A stretch of 64,000 nt of DNA from Helicobacter typhlonius (lineage in GTDB: Bacteria > Campylobacterota > Campylobacteria > Campylobacterales > Helicobacteraceae): NCBI RefSeq assembly GCF_001460635.1, contig NZ_LN907858.1, positions 1,736,001 through 1,800,000 of the forward strand, read 5' to 3'. This document shows positions 53,060 through 63,672 of the stretch, one piece after another (position 1 is the stretch's first letter; each line of letters starts with the position of its first letter). The position numbers and the translations under genes are program-made. The notes beneath the pieces were generated by a model, which was given only the letters and a program-made list of their open reading frames with translations, had not been told where the DNA came from and searched no databases.

Positions 53060-54843
53060 ATATTCGATACAAGTTTTTTATATTTTCTATGCTCGCGGTG
53101 TGGTCTATCATCTGTCTGCGCCTTATTGTAGTAAATGTAATCAATAATGAATATTATGAAAAATTCGCTGAAAAAAATGCCCTAAAAACAGAGGTTTTGC
53201 TTCCTATGCGAGGAACGATTGTTGATAGGAATAACGAACCTTTGGCGATTAACGAACTTGGATTTTCTATCTCCCTTCTACCTAAGATTCGTAATAGTAG
53301 TGTAGTTGAATCTGAGATTGATCATATTGTCTCGCTTTTACCTTATCTTGATAAAGAGGAATTATTAAAGACTTACAAAAAAAATAACCACATATACAAT
53401 CACGTGCCTGTGGAACTTGTGCGCTTTATCCCCTATGCAGAAATGCTTAAGGTATATGCGTACTTGAGGCGTTCCCCTAATATCATTATCGCCACCAATG
53501 CAAAAAGATTCTATCCCAATGATACCGCGGCTTCACACGTTATAGGCTATGTATCAAAAGCGAATGATAAGGATATGCAAAATAACCCCCTCTCCGCTTA
53601 TAGTAAAATCATCGGCAAAGACGGCATAGAAAAGACTTACAACAGCTATTTACAAGGTAAAGCAGGATATAGAAAGACGCAAATCAACTCCCTTTATAAA
53701 GAAACAAAGCTTTTGCAAGAAGACAATGTGCTCAAGCGCAACGATTTGCGTCTCTCACTTGATTTAGCACTACAAGAAAGCATAGATAAAGAGTTTGTGG
53801 ATAAGTATGGTGCGGTGATTGTGATGAATGTGCATAATGGCGAGATTCTAGCCGCAGGGAGCTATCCAGAATATAATATTAATTATTTTGTCGATGGCAT
53901 TAGCCATAAAAATTGGCAAGACTTGACAGACAATATACACAAGCCCCTTATTAATAAGCTCGTCTATGGACGCTATCCACCCGGCTCTGTGATTAAAATG
54001 GGTATGCTACTTTCTTATTTGGAGTATGCAAATATCCACGAGAACACGATTATACAAACGCCACCATTTGTGGAGTTTGGTGGGCGTAAATTCCGTGATT
54101 GGAAAGCTTCTGGGCACGGCAGTGCTGACGCATTTAAGGCTATTAGAGAATCTGTTGATGTATATTTTTATATACTCTCTCAAAATGCGGGTATTGAAAA
54201 CACTGCTAATGTGCTTACTCAAATGGGCTTAGGGGAGCTTACAGGGGTAGATATACCAAATGAAGTAAAGGGTATTTTGCCCACACCAGAATGGAAACTA
54301 CGTCGCTATGGGGAGCAGTGGTATAAGGGTGATACTTTGACAACTTCCATCGGGCAGGGATACTTTCTTGCTACTCCTATGCAGATAGCGCGCTATACCG
54401 CGCTGATTGCTTCAGGCAAACTTGTAACACCACATTTTGCTATGGATTTTAATGGCGTGGATTCAAATTTTCCACCAAAAGATGTGCTCAACGACTTTCA
54501 AAAATCAAAGCTCGATGTGTTGCGCAAGGGTATGTATCAAGTCTGCTCTATGCCCGGAGGCACGGCGTATTATCGCACACAAGGCGCAAAAGTAAGTCTT
54601 GCTTGTAAAACAGGCACAGCGCAAGTAATCAGCATACCCCAAGATGTGCAAAAGCGCGTGAGAGAAGCGGATATGGAGTATTTTCACCGCTCGCACGCGT
54701 GGATTACCGCATTTTTACCCTATGAGAATCCACAATATGCTGTTACAATTCTTATCGAACACGGCGGTAGCGGAGGGAGTGGGGGACCTACGCTTGTGAA
54801 AATCGCCAATAAGCTTAAAGAGTTGGGTTATATCAAAAAGTAA
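53056..54843 (+). CDS. mrdA: Penicillin-binding protein 2
   Basis: The elongation-specific transpeptidase of peptidoglycan synthesis, inner-membrane anchored (helix about 7-27). The dimerisation domain includes LPMRGTIVDRNNEPLAIN. Catalytic SxxK is in YPPGSVIKMG, the second motif SVD in RESVDVYFY, and KTG in LACKTGTAQ. 595 aa, normal. ATGA overlap with the MreD-like gene. Followed 9 bases later by pseB. Confidence 0.93.
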   Translation: MNIRYKFFIFSMLAVWSIICLRLIVVNVINNEYYEKFAEKNALKTEVLLPMRGTIVDRNNEPLAINELGFSISLLPKIRNSSVVESEIDHIVSLLPYLDKEELLKTYKKNNHIYNHVPVELVRFIPYAEMLKVYAYLRRSPNIIIATNAKRFYPNDTAASHVIGYVSKANDKDMQNNPLSAYSKIIGKDGIEKTYNSYLQGKAGYRKTQINSLYKETKLLQEDNVLKRNDLRLSLDLALQESIDKEFVDKYGAVIVMNVHNGEILAAGSYPEYNINYFVDGISHKNWQDLTDNIHKPLINKLVYGRYPPGSVIKMGMLLSYLEYANIHENTIIQTPPFVEFGGRKFRDWKASGHGSADAFKAIRESVDVYFYILSQNAGIENTANVLTQMGLGELTGVDIPNEVKGILPTPEWKLRRYGEQWYKGDTLTTSIGQGYFLATPMQIARYTALIASGKLVTPHFAMDFNGVDSNFPPKDVLNDFQKSKLDVLRKGMYQVCSMPGGTAYYRTQGAKVSLACKTGTAQVISIPQDVQKRVREADMEYFHRSHAWITAFLPYENPQYAVTILIEHGGSGGSGGPTLVKIANKLKELGYIKK

Positions 54844-55851
<1,008 letters not shown>

Positions 55852-55923
55852 TAAAGTTTTAAGGAAAATATTAGAAAACACATTTTAGAATACCGCGTTT
55901 AAATTCTCATTAAAGGAATCAAA

Positions 55924-56415
55924 ATGGTATTAGAAAATGTTGTAAAAATGCTCAACGAGCAAATCGCAAAAGAAATGTATGCGGCAAATCTCTACTTAAG
56001 TATGAGTTCTTGGTGCTATGAAAATAGCTTTGATGGTGCAGGATTGTTTTTGTTTCAACACGCAGGAGAGGAAAGCGACCACGCAAAACGCCTTATTACT
56101 TACCTCAATGAGACAGATTCTAAAGTAAAGATTGCACGCGTTGATGAGCCAGAATCTCAATTTAGCAGCTTACTTGATGTATTTGAAAAAACCTACGCTC
56201 ACGAGCAAAAAATCACGCAATCTATTAACGATCTTGTGGATTTTACGCTCACAAATAAAGATTATCCAACATTCAATTTCTTACAATGGTATGTGAATGA
56301 ACAACACGAAGAAGAAGCACTTTTCCGCGGCATTGTAGATAAGATTAGACTTATTGGCTCTGGGGATAATGGACTCTATTTGGCTGATAGATTCATTAAA
56401 GACCTCACAAAATAA
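55924..56415 (+). CDS. ftn: Non-haem ferritin
   Basis: A 163-aa iron-storage protein (Pfr in H. pylori). Ferroxidase-site residues lie in LNEQIAKEMYAANLYLSMSS, HAGEESDHAKRL and WYVNEQHEEEALF. AAAGGAA lies before the ATG. It is a single gene with its own promoter region. A short AAATAA/TTATTT palindrome (56421-56436) follows and may act as a weak terminator. Confidence 0.95.
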   Translation: MVLENVVKMLNEQIAKEMYAANLYLSMSSWCYENSFDGAGLFLFQHAGEESDHAKRLITYLNETDSKVKIARVDEPESQFSSLLDVFEKTYAHEQKITQSINDLVDFTLTNKDYPTFNFLQWYVNEQHEEEALFRGIVDKIRLIGSGDNGLYLADRFIKDLTK

Positions 56416-56457
56416 CCTCAAAATAAGCTTTTATTTGCTAGATTCTTGTGCTTAAAG

Positions 56458-56496
56458 CCTCTTTTAAGGGGGCTAAGCCCCAAAGGCTCAAAGAGG
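56458..56496 (+). promoter_or_regulatory. Hairpin that masks the coaBC ribosome site
   Basis: CCTCTTT (56458-56464) can pair with AAAGAGG (56490-56496), which contains part of the coaBC ribosome site AGAGGAG. Inside is a strong GGGGC-TAA-GCCCC stem (56469-56481). The fold suggests translational control or a leader terminator; this has not been tested here. Confidence 0.45.
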
Positions 56497-56503
56497 AGAT
56501 TCT

Positions 56504-57859
56504 ATGCAGAAAATTTTTACCCACAAAAAAATTCTTATCTGTGTAAGCGGAAGTATTGCCGCGTATAAAATGCTCGAATGTATCTCGCGACTTTATAAAT
56601 ATGGCGCACAAATAAGAGTGATTATGAGTGCGGAGGCGTGTAAGTTTGTGAATCCTCTTAGCTTTGAAGCATTAAGCAAAAACATCGTGCTAAGTGAAAA
56701 TAACCAAATGTGGGCAAGTGAATGCGTTAATGAAAGTATAGACAAAGTCGCAGACAAGACAATAGTTGGGGTAAATCACATCTCCTATGCCAAGTGGGCA
56801 GACATCGTACTTATCGCTCCAGCCACCGCAAATAGCATTGCAAAAATCGCCTATGGCATAGCAGACTCTGTAATGTTAAGTGCGATTTTAGCTACCAGCG
56901 CACCCAAGATTCTAGCCCCCGCGATGAATACCGCGATGCTAGATGCTCCTCAAACCAAACGTAACCTTGATACGCTCATATCTATGGGTTATGAGATAAT
57001 TCCCTCTCGTTCTAGCCTCCTCGCCTGTGGAGACTATGGCAATGGCGCGTTAGCCGAAGTTGATGAGATAATTTTCTGCCTCGCCCGCGCCTTATATTTG
57101 CAAGATTCACATTTGCAAATCTCATATTTTCAAAATTCTAACACACACAATCCCCCCGCACAAATAGCCTTTTGGCGCGATAGAGAAGTAATCATTACTG
57201 GTGGAGGCTCAAAAGAAAATATAGATTTGGTGCGATACATTTCTAATCACAGCAGCGGCAAACAAGCAAGTGCCTTGGCCCTTGCCCTTTATATGTTAGG
57301 CGCGAGAGTGAGGCTTATCTCAAGCGCATTTCCCATAACATTACCACTTGGCATAGAATGCAAAAGGGTGCAGAGCGTGCGCTCCTATGATGAAGCCATT
57401 AGTGAAGCCATACATACTGCATTGGATTTAAAATCCACAAAAAAACCAGCACTTTTTATGGTGGCAGCCCTTGCAGATTATGCACCCACAAGGCAGGAGG
57501 GCAAACTTAAAAAAGAGCAAATTGGCGATGAGCTTATTTTAGTCTGCCACAAGACAAAAGACATTCTTTCACACATTTGCGCGGATAAAATATATAAAAT
57601 AGGTTTTAAAGCCGAAACTGATGAGAAAAACGCTCTAAATCACGCTCAAAATATGCTTAAAAACAAACATTGCGAGGCAGTATGCCTCAATGTGATAAAC
57701 GCAAACAATCCATTTGGTGGCGAAAATAATGCGCTAAAGATTATCACATCTCAAGGCATAGAAGAAATAAGCGGGAGCAAGTTTGATGTGGCACTCAAAA
57801 TCGCGCTTTTTATCGCACCTCTCCTTACTTATAAAGATTTGGAATCTCAAGTCAAATAA
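56504..57859 (+). CDS. coaBC: Bifunctional CoaBC (coenzyme A synthesis)
   Basis: The N-terminal CoaC half is an FMN decarboxylase (ILICVSGSIAAYKMLE ... HISYAKWADIVLIAPATANSIAKIAYG ... APAMNTAML). The C-terminal CoaB half is phosphopantothenoylcysteine synthetase (EVIITGGGSKENIDLVRYISNHSSGKQ ... MVAALADYAPTRQEGKLKK). 451 aa. Both halves are intact. It is followed 6 bases later by a hypothetical gene, as in H. pylori. Confidence 0.92.
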   Translation: MQKIFTHKKILICVSGSIAAYKMLECISRLYKYGAQIRVIMSAEACKFVNPLSFEALSKNIVLSENNQMWASECVNESIDKVADKTIVGVNHISYAKWADIVLIAPATANSIAKIAYGIADSVMLSAILATSAPKILAPAMNTAMLDAPQTKRNLDTLISMGYEIIPSRSSLLACGDYGNGALAEVDEIIFCLARALYLQDSHLQISYFQNSNTHNPPAQIAFWRDREVIITGGGSKENIDLVRYISNHSSGKQASALALALYMLGARVRLISSAFPITLPLGIECKRVQSVRSYDEAISEAIHTALDLKSTKKPALFMVAALADYAPTRQEGKLKKEQIGDELILVCHKTKDILSHICADKIYKIGFKAETDEKNALNHAQNMLKNKHCEAVCLNVINANNPFGGENNALKIITSQGIEEISGSKFDVALKIALFIAPLLTYKDLESQVK

Positions 57860-57865
57860 CTCACT

Positions 57866-58594
57866 ATGCTCAACAAGATTGCTCAAATTGCCGCCACACT
57901 TAAAAATACACAAACACCCACGACCTATAATGCCGCCCTGCCTATACTCATAAAGGTAATTGCAAAACTTAAGGGCGATATGTATTTGTTGCAGATTGGA
58001 GCACAGAGGATTGAAACTAAAAGCCATAAGCAACTCAATGTAGGTGAGCGGTATTGGGGTGAAATGGGCAGAAGTTCGCTTGGGCATATCACGCTTAAAA
58101 ATCTTATCGCACAGCCTAAAATCATCGATATGTTTGCTAATGCACCGCTCAAGCTTTCCTTGCAAAACTTACAGGATTTGGGGAAGCAGAGCGATATTTT
58201 TTCAGGATTTAAGGACTTTTTGAGTCAAAAACTTGCAGATTCTGTAAGCAAAGATGAATTTATCTTTCTAGGTAATCTCCTGCTTGGACTAGAAAAAAAT
58301 GTGTTAAGCCTAGTGATTAGCGAAAAAGACGAGGTGCTACAAATGAAGAGAGTTGGCACAAACAAGGTGCGATTTAGCGCGATAATGCCTTCTCTTGGGA
58401 TTATTGAAGGCGAGATAAACATTGCAAAAGGCGGAAATGCCTTAAGCCTTAAAGTGATGTATGAAAGCACCAAAATTTTGCTAGAGCAGAATTTTGCGCT
58501 CCTTAAGGGCTTTGCGGTAAGTAGCATTGTGCTTGATTCTGCGCTTAAGCCCTTGTATGAGTTTCAAGAAAGCTTACTTGATGTGCGAGGATAG
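57866..58594 (+). CDS. Conserved hypothetical protein downstream of coaBC
   Basis: A 242-aa soluble protein (LKGDMYLLQIGAQRIETKSH ... LNVGERYWGEM ... DFLSQKLADSV ...). The N-terminal beta-rich block and C-terminal helical/beta part faintly recall flagellar hook-length (FliK-like) modules, but the match is weak. It occupies the place of a conserved unknown gene next to coaBC in H. pylori. It is probably co-transcribed with coaBC. Confidence 0.75.
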   Translation: MLNKIAQIAATLKNTQTPTTYNAALPILIKVIAKLKGDMYLLQIGAQRIETKSHKQLNVGERYWGEMGRSSLGHITLKNLIAQPKIIDMFANAPLKLSLQNLQDLGKQSDIFSGFKDFLSQKLADSVSKDEFIFLGNLLLGLEKNVLSLVISEKDEVLQMKRVGTNKVRFSAIMPSLGIIEGEINIAKGGNALSLKVMYESTKILLEQNFALLKGFAVSSIVLDSALKPLYEFQESLLDVRG

Positions 58595-58641
58595 ATGGCT
58601 TTGCATCGCTTGACTTAGAAAGTTTTTATATTGAGATGTAT

Positions 58642-59189
58642 TTATTTTCCAAATAAGTAGCTTCCAAACCAAAATACCCTGCATATTTTAGCTTTTTGGT
58701 TAAAGTCATTGTATTTTTCCTGCACGATAGAATCATCAAAGTAGAGTTCCCTTGCATTTTTTAAGGTAAGGGCAAAATCTATATTTTTGGCTTTATCTAT
58801 ACGCCTTTTGGTTATTTCACTCCCTTTCTCATAGATAAAGCCTATGTGGATATAGTTTTGCCTTTCATCGTCATAGAATTTTTTGTAAAATCTAAGCACA
58901 AATAATGCGCGATTTCTAGCGGATGATTCTGTTCCTTTTCTTTGCTCTCTCCAAAAAGCATTTTAGCTTTTGAATATGAGGTGTCTATTTCTAAGGGTAT
59001 GCTTTGGTGTGTAGGGATACCCTCTTTATAATTGGCGGCAGTGAATATTCGCTCTCCTTTGAGATAATCAGTGCAAGCTTTTGCATTGTCTTTTGGCACA
59101 AAATCATATACACTTCTCACCCAAAACCAACGATATTCTTTGAATACAGAATCTTTAGATTCAATAGATAATATGACTTGCTTATTCAT
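58642..59189 (-). pseudogene. Frameshifted hypothetical gene
   Basis: The N-terminal frame from 59189 (MNKQVILSIESKDSVFKEYR ... KAKMLFGESKEKE) loses its sense near 58930. A second frame continues ALFVLRFYKKFYDDERQNYI ... IDKAKNIDFALTLKNARELY ... FWFGSYLFGK to 58642. Together they read as one protein of about 180 aa broken by a one-base shift. No homopolymer is at the break, so decay is more likely than phase variation. Family not recognised. Confidence 0.6.
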
Positions 59190-59417
59190 TCTAACTCCTC
59201 AAATTGTCAATATAATTCTACCATTTTTTGCATAAACTTCTTAGGTATTCGCACGCAGTTCGCTAAAGCTTAATTACTGATTGGATTTGTGCGAAAATGT
59301 GAAAAGATAGAATCATCAAAAGGCACTTTACAAAAAAAACAAAATGTAAAGGGAGTAGCTTTTAGAGATACAATAAAGCCAAAATGCAAAGTTATATCAA
59401 GCTAAACGAAGTAAAAC

Positions 59418-59426
59418 TGCTATAAT
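59418..59426 (+). promoter_or_regulatory. Extended -10 promoter for the FAD/Fe-S oxidase
   Basis: TGCTATAAT, a perfect TGnTATAAT box, lies 32 bases before the ATG in a 269-base spacer with no other gene. A ribosome site AAGGAG follows at the right distance. The rest of the spacer is AT-rich and shows nothing else. Confidence 0.65.
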
Positions 59427-59458
59427 CATCTTTGCAATATGAGAAATAAGGAGAAATT

Positions 59459-62431
59459 ATGTCATCACACAATCCACACGATACTAAAGAGCCACAAATG
59501 AAAGCAAAAAGCCCCGACTTTGATGGATTTATACGCGAGGCAACCCATATTTTTGAGGATAGAATCTACACAGATTATCTCCGCCGCTTTGCTTATGGCG
59601 TAGATGCTTCTTGCTATGCCTATGTACCGCGCGTGGTGGTAAGGGCATTTGATGAACGTGAAATTATTTTGCTTTTTACCCTAAGCAATAAATACAATAC
59701 GCCTCTTACCTTTAGGGCAGCAGGGACAAGCCTAAGCGGACAGGCGTGTAGTGAATCTGTGCTTGTTTTAGCAAATGCAAGGTGGCAGGAAATCAGCATA
59801 ACACGCGAAGCACAAAGCATTTTTTGTGATTGTGGCGTGATAGGAAGTGAGGCAAATGACGCACTCAAGCCATTTGGTAAAAAGATTGGACCTGACCCGG
59901 CTACGATTAATAATGCGATGATTGGCGGGATTTTCTCCAACAATTCAAGCGGTATGTGCTGTGGCGTGAAGCAAAATAGCTACAACACGATTAAATCTGT
60001 GCGTGTGATTTTACACAATGGCTTTGTGCTTGATACGAGCGAAAATGCAAATAAAAACGAAAATATAGAATCTTTTATGCGATTGCATAAGGACAAGGCG
60101 GAAGCATTACTTGCTTTGAGAGGAGAAATTCTCAAAAATAAGACGCTTTGTAACCTCATTAAACGCAAATTTGCCATTAAAAACACGACTGGTTATAGCA
60201 TTAACACTCTACTTGATTTCGCAGATATAAAGGATATTTTGAATCACATTTTCATTGGCGCAGAGGGGACGCTGGGCTTTGTCTCAAGGGTAGAGTATGA
60301 ATGCGTGGAAAATAGTGCGTTTAAAGCCTGTGCTTTGCTCTTTTATAAAGATTTAGAATCTGCGGCAAAAGCGGTGCAGATTCTTGCAAAAAATGATGAC
60401 AAGGTAAGTGCAGCAGAAATAATGGATTATGCGTGTTTGAAATCAGCCCAACATTTAGAGGGCGCGCCAAAGGAGCTAAAGAGTATTAAAAGCGGACAAT
60501 GCGCTATTTTAACGCAATTAGAGGATAGCTCACAGGAGGGATTGGATAGCAAAATCGCCTTTATTAGCAATGCGCTAAATTCTGCGCCTAGCCTCTTTGG
60601 GGTGCATTTTAGCAGTGATGAGAAAGAAATACAATCTTGGTGGAAAATACGCAAAGCCCTTTTGCCATTGTCTGCGAGTTTGCGCCCAAGCGGGAGCATT
60701 GTCATTACAGAGGATATTTGCTTCCCCATAGAATCTTTTGCGACAGGCATTGAGGAGATTACAAAACTCTTTAAAAAATTTAAATATGATGGCATTATCT
60801 TTGGACACGCACTATCGGGCAATGTGCATTTTATCATCACGCCATTTTTGGGTGAAAAAAGCGAGAGTGAGCGATTTGGTGGCTTTATGGAAGCTATGGT
60901 GGAATCTGTCATAGCCCTAAATGGCAGCACAAAGGCAGAACACGGCACAGGCAGAATGGTTGCGCCATTTGTTGAGAGAGAATGGGGAGCTAAAGCCTAT
61001 GAGATAAATTGTCAAATCAAGCGCATTTTTGACCCAAGCGGACTTATCAACCCCGATGTGATTATCTCAAGCAATCCTCAAATCCATTTGCAAAATCTCA
61101 AAGATTCTACGCAGGTGGAGGATTTTATCAATCAATGTATGGAGTGTGGATTCTGTGAAAAGGTATGCCCGAGCAAGGAGCTTACCCTCACTCCTCGCCA
61201 ACGCATTGCCCTAAGGAAAGAAATACAAAGGCTAGAAAATATCACAAATAGGAGCGCGGAGCAAGAGGAGATACTCAATGGGCTTAAACAAGGCTATAAA
61301 TACTATGGTATAGAAACTTGCGCTACTTGCTCAATGTGCGCAACACTCTGTCCTTTGGAGATTGATACCGCACGCATTGCCCTAGAGATCAAATCTCGTG
61401 TAGCGCAAAATGCAGATGTGGGAGGTTTTAGCACATTTGTAGCGCACCAAAGCAGTAAGCATTTTGCAACAACCATAAAAGCACTTAAGGGCGGAATAAG
61501 CCTTAGCAATACACTTTTTTCTGCCTTTGGCTCAAATGTGATGAGTGGGCTAAGCCTCAAAGCACACAAGAAAATTCACACACCCTATATGCCTAGCACC
61601 TTACCACAGGCTAATACTTATGCTTTAAAGTCTAAAGCGATAAAGGCAGATTCTAAAGACAAAAAGAAAGCACAAAAAATAGAGAAAGTGATATACTTTA
61701 CAACCTGTATCAATCGCACCTTTGCACCGAATAAAAAAGCCCTTGACAAGCGCAGTTTGCAGGAGGTTTTTGAATCTGTATGCAAAAAGGCGAATGTTAG
61801 TGTTATTTATCCGCGCAATGTAGCAAATCTCTGCTGTGGCAAGGCATACAAAGACTACAAGCAGAGTGCGGAGGGCAAGGTAAAGGAGCTTTACGCCACC
61901 CTTAAAGCAATGCAAAAAGAACACGGCGATATAGCCATAGTGTGCGACCATAGCGCGTGTAGCTATGAAACAATGCAGTATGTGCGCTCACAAGAGGATT
62001 CTAAAAATGGCTTAAAAATCTATGATATGCCTCAATATATAGAATCTGTGCTTTTAAAGCGACTAAAAATTACGCCTAAGAGTGAAAATATTGCGCTTTA
62101 TGCAATGTGTGCCACCAAAAAAGGCAAGTGGAGTGGCTCATTAGAACAAATCGCAAAAACTTGCGTAAGCGGAGAAGTAGCGATACATCACAAAACGCAA
62201 TGCTGTGGTTTTGCCGGAAACAAAGGCTTTATCTGCCCGGAACTCAATGAAAGCGCATTGAGGGAATTGAAGGATTTTTATAAACAAAAACAAAAAAATA
62301 CAAGCCATTTTAGGGGTATTAAGCACGGATTTGCAAGCTCAAGCACTTGTGAGATTGGACTCAACGAAAAAACCAATATTGTGTGGCAGAATCTGCTCTA
62401 TCTCGTTGATGAAGTGAGCGAGGCTAAATAG
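59459..62431 (+). CDS. FAD- and Fe-S-binding D-2-hydroxyacid (D-lactate-type) dehydrogenase
   Basis: A 990-aa fusion of a GlcD-like FAD part and a GlcF-like iron-sulfur part, feeding electrons to the quinone pool at the inner membrane. FAD-binding: LTFRAAGTSLSGQACSE and GPDPATINNAMIGGIFSNNSSGM. Two 4Fe-4S clusters: CMECGFCEKVCPSKE and CATCSMCATLCPLE. Two CCG motifs: NLCCGKAY and TQCCGFAGNKG. It matches the single-chain D-lactate dehydrogenase of H. pylori. The substrate could also be D-2-hydroxyglutarate or glycolate. Confidence 0.9.
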   Translation: MSSHNPHDTKEPQMKAKSPDFDGFIREATHIFEDRIYTDYLRRFAYGVDASCYAYVPRVVVRAFDEREIILLFTLSNKYNTPLTFRAAGTSLSGQACSESVLVLANARWQEISITREAQSIFCDCGVIGSEANDALKPFGKKIGPDPATINNAMIGGIFSNNSSGMCCGVKQNSYNTIKSVRVILHNGFVLDTSENANKNENIESFMRLHKDKAEALLALRGEILKNKTLCNLIKRKFAIKNTTGYSINTLLDFADIKDILNHIFIGAEGTLGFVSRVEYECVENSAFKACALLFYKDLESAAKAVQILAKNDDKVSAAEIMDYACLKSAQHLEGAPKELKSIKSGQCAILTQLEDSSQEGLDSKIAFISNALNSAPSLFGVHFSSDEKEIQSWWKIRKALLPLSASLRPSGSIVITEDICFPIESFATGIEEITKLFKKFKYDGIIFGHALSGNVHFIITPFLGEKSESERFGGFMEAMVESVIALNGSTKAEHGTGRMVAPFVEREWGAKAYEINCQIKRIFDPSGLINPDVIISSNPQIHLQNLKDSTQVEDFINQCMECGFCEKVCPSKELTLTPRQRIALRKEIQRLENITNRSAEQEEILNGLKQGYKYYGIETCATCSMCATLCPLEIDTARIALEIKSRVAQNADVGGFSTFVAHQSSKHFATTIKALKGGISLSNTLFSAFGSNVMSGLSLKAHKKIHTPYMPSTLPQANTYALKSKAIKADSKDKKKAQKIEKVIYFTTCINRTFAPNKKALDKRSLQEVFESVCKKANVSVIYPRNVANLCCGKAYKDYKQSAEGKVKELYATLKAMQKEHGDIAIVCDHSACSYETMQYVRSQEDSKNGLKIYDMPQYIESVLLKRLKITPKSENIALYAMCATKKGKWSGSLEQIAKTCVSGEVAIHHKTQCCGFAGNKGFICPELNESALRELKDFYKQKQKNTSHFRGIKHGFASSSTCEIGLNEKTNIVWQNLLYLVDEVSEAK

Positions 62432-62503
62432 AAAATTTGGCAAAGCACGAAATACAATCTCATCAATAAGGTTAGATTCTAAAGATTTTAGGCGCGATAG
62501 AAT

Positions 62504-62926
62504 TTAGGGCAAAAGCAACACATAACGTTTGCTAACGCGCAAGGTGTTAGCATTTGAGGGATGCAAAACCTTGCCGTGTATATCAAGCAAAAATGTTTGC
62601 GGGGCAATTTCTGTAAGAGTCGTGCGGAAACGATAATCCTGCGGAAAAACAAACTCCTGCCTTTTACAACTATTAAAATCACGCTCTTTGAGGCAAAGCG
62701 TAAGCATATTGGCAAGACTTCGTGTGTAGAGCTGAAGCTGAATCTTGGCGTGGAGTGTGCTATGAGTGTATGAGCGATGGTGGGATTGGCTAAGGTAAAA
62801 AGCACAGGCAAGCCCGAGCGAGAGAATAAACAAAACTGCATAGACAATATAGAATCCTCCGCGCATTTTGTGCTTTTTATAGGAATTACTTATATTTTGC
62901 TTTTGCTTCGCACACGCAGGATTCAC
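62504..62926 (-). CDS. Pseudopilin-like protein without +5 Glu
   Basis: A 140-aa protein with a basic leader and RGG|FYIVYAVLFILSLGLACAF, a pilin-like hydrophobic helix lacking the usual +5 acid. GspK-type tip pseudopilins share that feature. Its ATG overlaps the stop of the upstream pseudopilin (ATGA). It is the last of three such genes on this strand. The role is inferred from context. Confidence 0.65.
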   Translation of the reverse strand: MNPACAKQKQNISNSYKKHKMRGGFYIVYAVLFILSLGLACAFYLSQSHHRSYTHSTLHAKIQLQLYTRSLANMLTLCLKERDFNSCKRQEFVFPQDYRFRTTLTEIAPQTFLLDIHGKVLHPSNANTLRVSKRYVLLLP

Positions 62927-63672
62927 AACAATATCCTTACTATATCATCAAGCCATACACCACCATTTTCACATCGTGCTTTTGTGGGGGATTTCACACA
63001 TAATTCTAATGCAAGAAAAGTGCCTTGTGCAGAGACTATGGGTGTAATAAGAAATGAAAGCACATCATCAAGTAGCAACGCATTATCAAGCCATAGCGCA
63101 TTACTATGAAATGCGAGATTGTGCGTCTTTATAGGTAGAATTATGCGCGGCGTGTGAGTTGGCGCACGCTCTAGCACTATAGCATTGCCCTGAATACGCG
63201 TAATTGTGTAAGGCTTAAACGCTTCTTTTGGATTACTCGGTATGTAGGCTTCCTGCGCACTTTGCCAGCCTTTGAGCGATGTAAAATAAAGTGTATTAGC
63301 GTGATGTGAATCCACCACAAGCGATACATTAGGCAAAAGCGTATCATTTTGCACCTCTTTGGTCGTATTTTTCGCTCCACCGCCAAAAAACAAGGAATAT
63401 TCTATGCTAGAAAAACTTATTTGTGAGCTTGGAGTGGTGAAAGGTGTGCCATTTGCGCTAAGGGATTCAATAATAGCGTATTCGAGGAGATTTTGAATCT
63501 TAAGCAATGCAAGATGTGGGCTAGAATCGCTTGTATTCTTCGTATAGGCGACATTTTTACTTATCTGCAAAAGCATAGAGCTGCAAATAATACCCACGAT
63601 ACCCAAAATAACAATACTCACAACGGCTTCAAAGAGTGAGAAAGCATTGTGTTTGTGTGATAAACGAGACAT
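62923..63672 (-). CDS. Pseudopilin-like protein (GspJ-type size)
   Basis: A 249-aa protein with prepilin leader HNA|FSLFEAVVSIVILGIVGIIC, Glu at +5. The large C-terminal domain resembles minor pseudopilins by size. It overlaps its neighbours by 1 and 4 bases, so the three genes form a tight operon. It is likely part of the tip complex of a T2SS-like or DNA-uptake pseudopilus. Confidence 0.75.
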   Translation of the reverse strand: MSRLSHKHNAFSLFEAVVSIVILGIVGIICSSMLLQISKNVAYTKNTSDSSPHLALLKIQNLLEYAIIESLSANGTPFTTPSSQISFSSIEYSLFFGGGAKNTTKEVQNDTLLPNVSLVVDSHHANTLYFTSLKGWQSAQEAYIPSNPKEAFKPYTITRIQGNAIVLERAPTHTPRIILPIKTHNLAFHSNALWLDNALLLDDVLSFLITPIVSAQGTFLALELCVKSPTKARCENGGVWLDDIVRILL

